A stretch of DNA of 64,000 nt from Toxonevra muliebris. Taxonomy: Eukaryota; Arthropoda; Insecta; Diptera; Pallopteridae. The stretch's first letter is position 1; the number at the start of each line of letters is the position of its first letter. Location of the stretch: positions 1 through 64,000 of the forward strand of contig CAVNUY010000034.1 in the NCBI GenBank assembly GCA_963691655.1, written 5' to 3'. The notes under the pieces were generated by a model, which did not search any database, was not told where the DNA came from, and saw only the letters and a list, made by a program, of their open reading frames with translations. Below, piece by piece: positions 53,425 to 62,377 of the stretch. Position numbers and translations under genes: made by a program.

Positions 53425-56400
53425 AACTTTTCTATAGGGGAGAAGGTGTTTTATACTGTCGGAGACACCTTTTCTATAGGGGAGAAGACGTTTATACTGT
53501 CGGAGACACCTTTTCTATAGGAGAGAAGACGTTTTATACTGTCGGAGACACCTTTTCTATAAGGGAGAAGACGTTCTATACTGTCGGAGACACCTTTTCT
53601 ATAGGAGAGAAGACGTTTTATACTGTCGGAGACACCTTTTCTATAGGGGAGAAGACGTTTTATACTGTCGGAGACACCTTTTCTATAGGGGAGAAGGTGT
53701 TTTATACTGTCGGAGACACCTTTTCTGTAGGAGAGAAGACGCTTTATACTGTCGGAGACACCTTTTCTATAGGGGAGAAGGTGTTTTATACTGTCGGAGA
53801 CACCTTTTCTATAGGGGAGAAGACGTTTTATACTGTCGGAGACACCTTTTCTATAGGGGAGAAGACGTTTTATACTGTCGGAGACACCTTTTCTATAGGG
53901 CAGAAGACGTTTCATACTGTCGGAGACACCTTTTCTATAGGGGAGAAGGTGTTTTATACTGTCGGAGACACCTTTTCCATAGGGGAGAAGACGTTTTATA
54001 CGGTCGGAGACACCTTTTCTATAGGGGAGAAGACGTTCTATACTGTCGGAAACACCTTTTCTATAGGGGAGAAGGTTTTTATACTGTCGGAGACACCTTT
54101 TCTATAGGGGAGAAGGTGTTTTATACTGTCGGAGACACCTTTTCTATAGGGGAGAAGACGTTTTATACTGACGGAGACACCTTTTCTATAGGGGAGAAGG
54201 TGTTTTATACTGTCGGAGACACCTTTTCTATAGGGGAGAAGTTGTTTTATACTGTCGGAGACACCTTTTCTATAGGGGAGAAGGTGTTTTATACTGTCGG
54301 AGACACCTTTTCTATAGGAGAGAAGACGTTCTATACTGTCGGAGACACCTTTTCTATAGGGGAGAAGACGTTCTATACTGTCGGAGACACCTTTTCTATA
54401 GGGGAAGAAGACGTTTTATACGGTCGGAGACACCTTTTCTATAGGGGAGAAGACGTTCTATACTGTCGGAAACACCTTTTCTATAGGGGAGAAGGTGTTT
54501 TATACTGTCGGAGACACCTTTTCTATAGGGGAGAAGACGTTCTATACTGTCGGAGACACCTTTTCTATAGGGGAAGAAGACGTTTTATACGGTCGGAGAC
54601 ACCTTTTCTATAGGGGAGAAGACGTTCTATACTGTCGGAGACACCTTTTCTATAGGGGAGAAGACGTTTTATACTGTCGGAGACACCTTTTCTATAGGGG
54701 AGAAGACGTTTTATACTGTCGGAGACACCTTTTCTATAGGGGAGAAGACGTTTTATACTGTCGGAGACACCTTTTCTATAGGGGAGAAGACGTTTTATAC
54801 TGTCGGAGACACATTTTCTATAGGGGAGAAGACGTTTTATACTGTCGGAGACACCTTTTCTATAGGGGAGAAGACGTTTATACTGTCGGAGACACCTTTT
54901 CTATAGGAGAGAAGACGTTTTATACTGTCGGAGACACCTTTTCTATAAGGGAGAAGACGTTCTATACTGTCGGAGACACCTTTTCTATAGGAGAGAAGAC
55001 GTTTTATACTGTCGGAGACACCTTTTCTATAGGGGAGAAGACGTTTTATACTGTCGGAGACACCTTTTCTATAGGGGAGAAGGTGTTTTATACTGTCGGA
55101 GACACCTTTTCTGTAGGAGAGAAGACGCTTTATACTGTCGAAGACACCTTTTCTATAGGGGAGAAGGTGTTTTATACTGTCGGAGACACCATTTCTATAG
55201 GGGAGAAGGTGTTTTATACTGTCGGAGACACCTTTTCTATAGGGGAGAAGGTGTTTTATACTGTCGGAGACACCTTTTCTATAGGGGAGAAGGTGTTTTA
55301 TACTGTCGGAGACACCTTTTCTATAGGAGAGAAGACGTTCTATACTGTCGGAGACACCTTTTCTATAGGGGAGAAGACGTTCTATACTGTCGGAGACACC
55401 TTTTCTATAGAGGAGAATGTGTTTTATACTGTCGGAGACACCTTTTCTATAGGGGAGAAGACGTTTTATACTGTCGGAGACACCTTTTCTATAGGGGAGA
55501 AGACGTTTTATACTGTCGGATACACCTTTTCTATAGGGGAGAAGACGTTTTATACTGTCGGAGACACCTTTTCTATAGGGGAGAAGGTGTTTTATACTGT
55601 CGGAGACACCTTTTCTATAGGGGAGAAGACGTTTTATACTGTCGGAGACACCTTTTCTATAGGGGAGAAGGTGTTTTATACTGTCGGAGACACCTTTTCT
55701 ATAGGGGAGAAAACGTTTTATACTGTCGGAGACACCTTTTCTATAGGGGAGAAGACGTTTTATACTGTCGGAGACACCTTTTGTATAGGGGAGAAGGTGT
55801 TTTATACTGTCGGAGACACCTTTTCTATAGGGGAGAAGACGTTTTATACGGTCGGAGACACCTTTTCTATAGGGGAGAAGACGTTCTATACTGTCGGAGA
55901 CACCTTTTGTATAGGGGAGAAGGTGTTTTATACTGTCGGAGACACCTTTTCTATAGGGGAGAAGACGTTTTATACTGTCGGAGACACCTTTTCTATAGGG
56001 GAGAAGGTGTTTTATACTGTCGGAGACAACTTTTCTATAGGGGAGAAGACGTTTTATACTGTCGGAGACACCTTTTCTATAGGGGAGAAGACGTTCTATA
56101 CTGTCGGAGACACCTTTTCTATAGGGGAGAAGGTGTTTTATACTGTCGGAGACACCTTTTCTATAGGGGAGAAGACGTTCTATACTGTCGGAAACACCTT
56201 TTCTATAGGGGAGAAGGTGTTTTATACTGTCGGAGACACCTTTTCTATAGGGGAGCAGAAGTTTTATACTGTCGGAGACACCTTTTTTATAGGGGAGAAG
56301 ACGTTTTATACTGTCGGAGACACCTTTTCTATAGGGGAGAAGACGTTTTATACTTTCGGAGACACCTTTCCTATAGGGGAGAAGACGTTTTATACTGTCG

Positions 56401-56890
56401 GAGACACCTTTTCTATAGGGGAGCAGACGTTTTATACTGTCGGAGACACCTTTTCTATAGGGGAGCAGAAGTTTTATACTGTCGGAGACACCTTTTCTAT
56501 AGGGAAGAAGACGTTTTATACTGTCGGAGACACCTTTTCTATAGGGGAGAAGACGTTTTATACTGACGGAGACACCTTTTCTATAGGGGAGAAGGTGTTT
56601 TATACTGTCGGAGACACCTTTTCTATAGGGGAGAAGACGTTCTATACTTTCGGAGACACCTTTCCTATAGGGGAGAAGACGTTTTATACTGTCGGAGACA
56701 CCTTTTCTATAGGGGAGAAGACGTTCTATACTTTCGGAGACACCTTTTCTATAGGGGAGCAGAAGTTTTATACTGTCGGAGACACCTTTTCTATAGGGGA
56801 GAAGACGTTTTATACTTTCGGAGACACCTTTCCTATAGGGGAGAAGACGTTTTATACTGTCGGAGACACCTTTTCTATAGGGGAGCAGAC
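53425..56890 (+). repeat. Higher-order repeat zeta, copy C (84 units retained)
   Basis: It matches copy A at +10,937 bp up to about 54,627 and at +10,895 bp after that, so one 42-bp unit is missing. It keeps the indels at ~53,490, ~54,074, ~54,403, ~54,571 and ~54,870 and the CTATAGAGGAGAATG unit near 55,410. It leaves the zeta order near 56,890, where GAGCAGAAG follows GAGCAGACG instead of a type A unit. Confidence 0.9.
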
Positions 56891-57309
56891 GTTTTATACT
56901 GTCGGAGACACCTTTTCTATAGGGGAGCAGAAGTTTTATACTGTCGGAGACACCTTTTCTATAGGGAAGAAGACGTTTTATACTGTCGGAGACACCTTTT
57001 CTATAGGGGAGAAGACGTTTTATACTGACGGAGACACCTTTTCTATAGGGGAGAAGGTGTTTTATACTGTCGGAGACACCTTTTCTATAGGGGAGAAGAC
57101 GTTCTATACTGTCGGAGACACCTTTTCTATAGGGGAGAAGGTGTTTTATACTGTCGGAGACACCTTTTCTATAGGGGAGAAGGTGTTTTATACTGTCGGA
57201 GACACCTTTTCTATAGGGGAGAAGACGTTTTATACTGTCGGAGACACCTTTTCTATAGGAGAGAAGACGTTCTATACTGTCGGAGACACCTTTTCTATAG
57301 GAGAGAAGA

Positions 57310-58952
57310 CGTTCTATACTGTCGGAGACACCTTTTCTATAGGGGAGAAGACGTTTTATACTGTCGGAGACACCTTTTCTATAGGGGAGAAGACGTTTTA
57401 TACTGTCGGAGACACCTTTTCTATAGGGGAGAAGACGTTTTATACTGTCGGAGACACCTTTTCTATAGGGGAGAAGGTGTTTTATACTGTCGGAGAGGAG
57501 ACACCTTTTCTATAGGAGAGAAGACGTTTTATACTGTCGGAGACACCTTTTCTATAGGGGAGAAGACGTTTTATACTGTCGGAGACACCTTTTGTATAGG
57601 GGAGAAGGTGTTTTATACTGTCGGAGACACCTTTTCTATAGGAGAGAAGACGTTTTATACTGTCGGAGACACCTTTTCTATAGGAGAGAAGACGTTTTAT
57701 ACTGTCGGAGACACCTTTTCTATAGGAGAGAAGACGTTTTATACTGTCGGAGACACCTTTTCTATAGGGGAGAAGGTGTTTTATACTGTCGGAGACACCT
57801 TTTGTATAGGGGAGAAGGTGTTTTATACTGTCGGAGACACCTTTTCTATAGGAGAGAAGACGTTTTATACTGTCGGAGACACCTTTTCTATAGGGGAGAA
57901 GGTGTTTTATACTGTCGGAGACACCTTTTCTATAGGAGAGAAGACGTTTTATACTGTCGGAGACACCTTTTCTATAGGGGAGAAGACGTTTTATACTGTC
58001 GGAGACACCTTTTGTATAGGGGAGAAGGTGTTTTATACTGTCGGAGACACCTTTTCTATAGGAGAGAAGACGTTTTATACTGTCGGAGACACCTTTTCTA
58101 TAGGAGAGAAGACGTTTTATACTGTCGGAGACACCTTTTCTATAGGAGAGAAGACGTTTTATACTGTCGGAGACACCTTTTCTATAGGGGAGAAGACGTT
58201 TTATACTGTCGGAGACACCTTTTGTATAGGGGAGAAGGTGTTTTATACTGTCGGAGACACCTTTTCTATAGGGGAGAAGACGTTTTATACGGTCGGAGAC
58301 ACCTTTTCTATAGGGGAGAAGACGTTCTATACTGTCGGAGACACCTTTTCAATAGGGGAAAAGACGTTCTATACTGTCGGAGACACCTTTTCTATAGGGG
58401 AGAAGGTGTTTTATACTGTCGGAGACACCTTTTCTATAGGAGAGAAGACGTTTTATACTGTCGGAGACACCTTTTCTATAGGGGAGAAGACGTTTTATAC
58501 TGTCGGAGACACCTTTTGTATAGGGGAGAAGGTGTTTTATACTGTCGGAGACACCTTTTCTATAGGAGAGAAGACGTTTTATACTGTCGGAGACACCTTT
58601 TCTATAGGAGAGAAGACGTTTTATACTGTCGGAGACACCTTTTCTATAGGAGAGAAGACGTTTTATACTGTCGGAGACACCTTTTCTATAGGGGAGAAGA
58701 CGTACTATACTGTCGGAGACACCTTTTCTATAGGGGAGAAGACGTACTATACTGTCGGAGACACCTTTTCTATAGGAGAGAAGACGCTTTATACTGTCGG
58801 AGACACCTTTTCAATAGGGGAAAAGACGTTTTATACTGTCGGAGACACCTTTTCTATAGGGGAGAAGGTGTTTTATACTGTCGGAGACACCTTTTCTGTA
58901 GGAGAGAAGACGCTTTATACTGTCGGAGACACCTTTTGTATAGGGGAGAAGG
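57310..58952 (+). repeat. Block eta, copy 1
   Basis: The landmarks are a 5-bp duplication GGAGA/GGAGA at 57492-57501, alternating TTTTGTATAGGGG units, runs of GGAGAGAAGACG units, TTTTCAATAGGGGAAAAG at 58351 and 58813, GACGTACTATACTG pairs near 58,703 and CTGTAGGAGAG near 58,897. All recur at +1,643 bp (39 x 42 + 5). Confidence 0.88.
57492..57501 (+). repeat. 5-bp tandem duplication GGAGA
   Basis: GTCGGAGAGGAGACACC replaces GTCGGAGACACC. The added 5 bp break the open frame that precedes it. The same duplication is at 59135-59144 in the next copy of the block. Confidence 0.93.
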
Positions 58953-60595
58953 TGTTTTATACTGTCGGAGACACCTTTTCTATAGGAGAGAAGACGTTTT
59001 ATACTGTCGGAGACACCTTTTCTATAGGGGAGAAGACGTTTTATACTGTCGGAGACACCTTTTCTATAGGGGAGAAGACGTTTTATACTGTCGGAGACAC
59101 CTTTTCTATAGGGGAGAAGGTGTTTTATACTGTCGGAGAGGAGACACCTTTTCTATAGGAGAGAAGACGTTTTATACTGTCGGAGACACCTTTTCTATAG
59201 GGGAGAAGACGTTTTATACTGTCGGAGACACCTTTTGTATAGGGGAGAAGGTGTTTTATACTGTCGGAGACACCTTTTCTATAGGAGAGAAGACGTTTTA
59301 TACTGTCGGAGACACCTTTTCTATAGGAGAGAAGACGTTTTATACTGTCGGAGACACCTTTTCTATAGGAGAGAAGACGTTTTATACTGTCGGAGACACC
59401 TTTTCTATAGGGGAGAAGGTGTTTTATACTGTCGGAGACACCTTTTGTATAGGGGAGAAGGTGTTTTATACTGTCGGAGACACCTTTTCTATAGGAGAGA
59501 AGACGTTTTATACTGTCGGAGACACCTTTTCTATAGGGGAGAAGGTGTTTTATACTGTCGGAGACACCTTTTCTATAGGAGAGAAGACGTTTTATACTGT
59601 CGGAGACACCTTTTCTATAGGGGAGAAGACGTTTTATACTGTCGGAGACACCTTTTGTATAGGGGAGAAGGTGTTTTATACTGTCGGAGACACCTTTTCT
59701 ATAGGAGAGAAGACGTTTTATACTGTCGGAGACACCTTTTCTATAGGAGAGAAGACGTTTTATACTGTCGGAGACACCTTTTCTATAGGAGAGAAGACGT
59801 TTTATACTGTCGGAGACACCTTTTCTATAGGGGAGAAGACGTTTTATACTGTCGGAGACACCTTTTGTATAGGGGAGAAGGTGTTTTATACTGTCGGAGA
59901 CACCTTTTCTATAGGGGAGAAGACGTTTTATACGGTCGGAGACACCTTTTCTATAGGGGAGAAGACGTTCTATACTGTCGGAGACACCTTTTCAATAGGG
60001 GAAAAGACGTTCTATACTGTCGGAGACACCTTTTCTATAGGGGAGAAGGTGTTTTATACTGTCGGAGACACCTTTTCTATAGGAGAGAAGACGTTTTATA
60101 CTGTCGGAGACACCTTTTCTATAGGGGAGAAGACGTTTTATACTGTCGGAGACACCTTTTGTATAGGGGAGAAGGTGTTTTATACTGTCGGAGACACCTT
60201 TTCTATAGGAGAGAAGACGTTTTATACTGTCGGAGACACCTTTTCTATAGGAGAGAAGACGTTTTATACTGTCGGAGACACCTTTTCTATAGGAGAGAAG
60301 ACGTTTTATACTGTCGGAGACACCTTTTCTATAGGGGAGAAGACGTACTATACTGTCGGAGACACCTTTTCTATAGGGGAGAAGACGTACTATACTGTCG
60401 GAGACACCTTTTCTATAGGAGAGAAGACGCTTTATACTGTCGGAGACACCTTTTCAATAGGGGAAAAGACGTTTTATACTGTCGGAGACACCTTTTCTAT
60501 AGGGGAGAAGGTGTTTTATACTGTCGGAGACACCTTTTCTGTAGGAGAGAAGACGCTTTATACTGTCGGAGACACCTTTTGTATAGGGGAGAAGG
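58953..60595 (+). repeat. Block eta, copy 2
   Basis: It repeats copy 1 at +1,643 bp: GGAGA/GGAGA at 59135-59144, TTTTCAATAGG at 59994 and 60456, GACGTACTATACTG pairs near 60,345 and CTGTAGGAGAG at 60540. The match continues to about 60,680, where an ACTGACGG unit appears. Confidence 0.88.
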
Positions 60596-60899
60596 TGTTT
60601 TATACTGTCGGAGACACCTTTTCTATAGGAGAGAAGACGTTTTATACTGTCGGAGACACCTTTTCTATAGGGGAGAAGACGTTTTATACTGACGGAGACA
60701 CCTTTTCTATAGGGGAGAAGGTGTTTTATACTGTCGGAGACACCTTTTCTATAGGGGAGAAGACGTTTTATACTGTCGGAGACACCTTTTCTATAGGGGA
60801 GAAGGTGTTTTATTCTGTCGGAGACACTTTTTCCATAGGGGAGAAGACGTTTTATACGGTCGGAGACACCTTTTCTATAGGGGAGAAGACGTTTTATAC

Positions 60900-61860
60900 T
60901 GTCGGAGACACCTTTTGTATAGGGGAGAAGGTGTTTTATACTGTCGGAGACACCTTTTCTATAGGGGAGAAGACGTTTTATACTGTCGGAGACACCTTTT
61001 CTATAGGAGAGAAGACGTTTTATACTGTCGGAGACACCTTTTCTATAGGAGAGAAGACGTTTTATACTGTCGGAGACACCTTTTCTATAGGGGAGAAGAC
61101 GTTTTATACTGTCGGAGACACCTTTTGTATAGGGGAGAAGGTGTTTTATACTGTCGGAGACACCTTTTCTATAGGGGAGAAGACGTTTTATACGGTCGGA
61201 GACACCTTTTCTATAGGGGAGAAGACGTTCTATACTGTCGGAGACACCTTTTCAATAGGGGAAAAGACGTTCTATACTGTCGGAGACACCTTTTCTATAG
61301 GGGAGAAGGTGTTTTATACTGTCGGAGACACCTTTTCTATAGGAGAGAAGACGTTTTATACTGTCGGAGACACCTTTTCTATAGGGGAGAAGACGTTTTA
61401 TACTGTCGGAGACACCTTTTGTATAGGGGAGAAGGTGTTTTATACTGTCGGAGACACCTTTTCTATAGGAGAGAAGACGTTTTATACTGTCGGAGACACC
61501 TTTTCTATAGGAGAGAAGACGTTTTATACTGTCGGAGACACCTTTTCTATAGGAGAGAAGACGTTTTATACTGTCGGAGACACCTTTTCTATAGGGGAGA
61601 AGACGTACTATACTGTCGGAGACACCTTTTCTATAGGGGAGAAGACGTACTATACTGTCGGAGACACCTTTTCTATAGGAGAGAAGACGCTTTATACTGT
61701 CGGAGACACCTTTTCAATAGGGGAAAAGACGTTTTATACTGTCGGAGACACCTTTTCTATAGGGGAGAAGGTGTTTTATACTGTCGGAGACACCTTTTCT
61801 GTAGGAGAGAAGACGCTTTATACTGTCGGAGACACCTTTTGTATAGGGGAGAAGGTGTTT
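60900..61860 (+). repeat. Block eta, partial copy 3
   Basis: It matches the right 60% of copy 2 at exactly +1,260 bp (30 units): TTTTGTATAGGGG near 60,913, TTTTCAATAGG at 61254 and 61716, CTGTAGGAGAG at 61800. It lacks the GGAGA duplication because it starts to the right of it. The match ends near 61,875 (CTTTAGGAGAG). One more TTTTCAATAGG unit follows at 62220, 23 units after the one at 61254. Confidence 0.87.
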
Positions 61861-62377
61861 TATACTGTCGGAGACACCTTTTCTTTAGGAGAGAAGGTGT
61901 TTTATACTGTCGGAGACACCTTTTCTATAGGGGAGAAGGTGTTTTATACTGTCGGAGACACCTTTTCTATAGGAGAGAAGACGTTTTATACGGTCGGAGA
62001 CACCTTTTCTATAGGGGAGAAGACGTTTTATACTGTCGGAGACACCTTTTCTATAGGGGAGAAGACGTTTTATACTGTCGGAGACACCTTTTGTATAGGG
62101 GAGAAGGTGTTTTATACTGTCGGAGACACCTTTTCTATAGGGGAGAAGACGTTTTATACGGTCGGAGACACCTTTTCTATAGGGGAGAAGACGTTCTATA
62201 CTGTCGGAGACACCTTTTCAATAGGGGAAAAGACGTTCTATACTGTCGGAGACACCTTTTCTATAGGGGAGAAGACGTTTTATACTGTCGGAGACACCTT
62301 TTCTATAGGGGAGAAGACGTTTTATACTGTCGGAGACACCTTTTCTATAGGGGAGAAGGTGTTTTATACTGTCTGAG

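Larger units (their letters stand above)
51837..56890 (+). repeat. Segmental duplication of ~5 kb, right copy
   Basis: It is the partner of 40,900-45,990. GTCTGAGAC is at 51925, the 23-bp short unit at 51978 and CTGTAGGAGAG at 52383 and 53726. Differences include CCTCTTCTATTGGGG near 52,295 against CCTTTTCTATTGGGG in the left copy, and an ACTTTCGGAGACGCC unit near 52,743 against ACTGTCGGAGACGCC. Confidence 0.85.
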
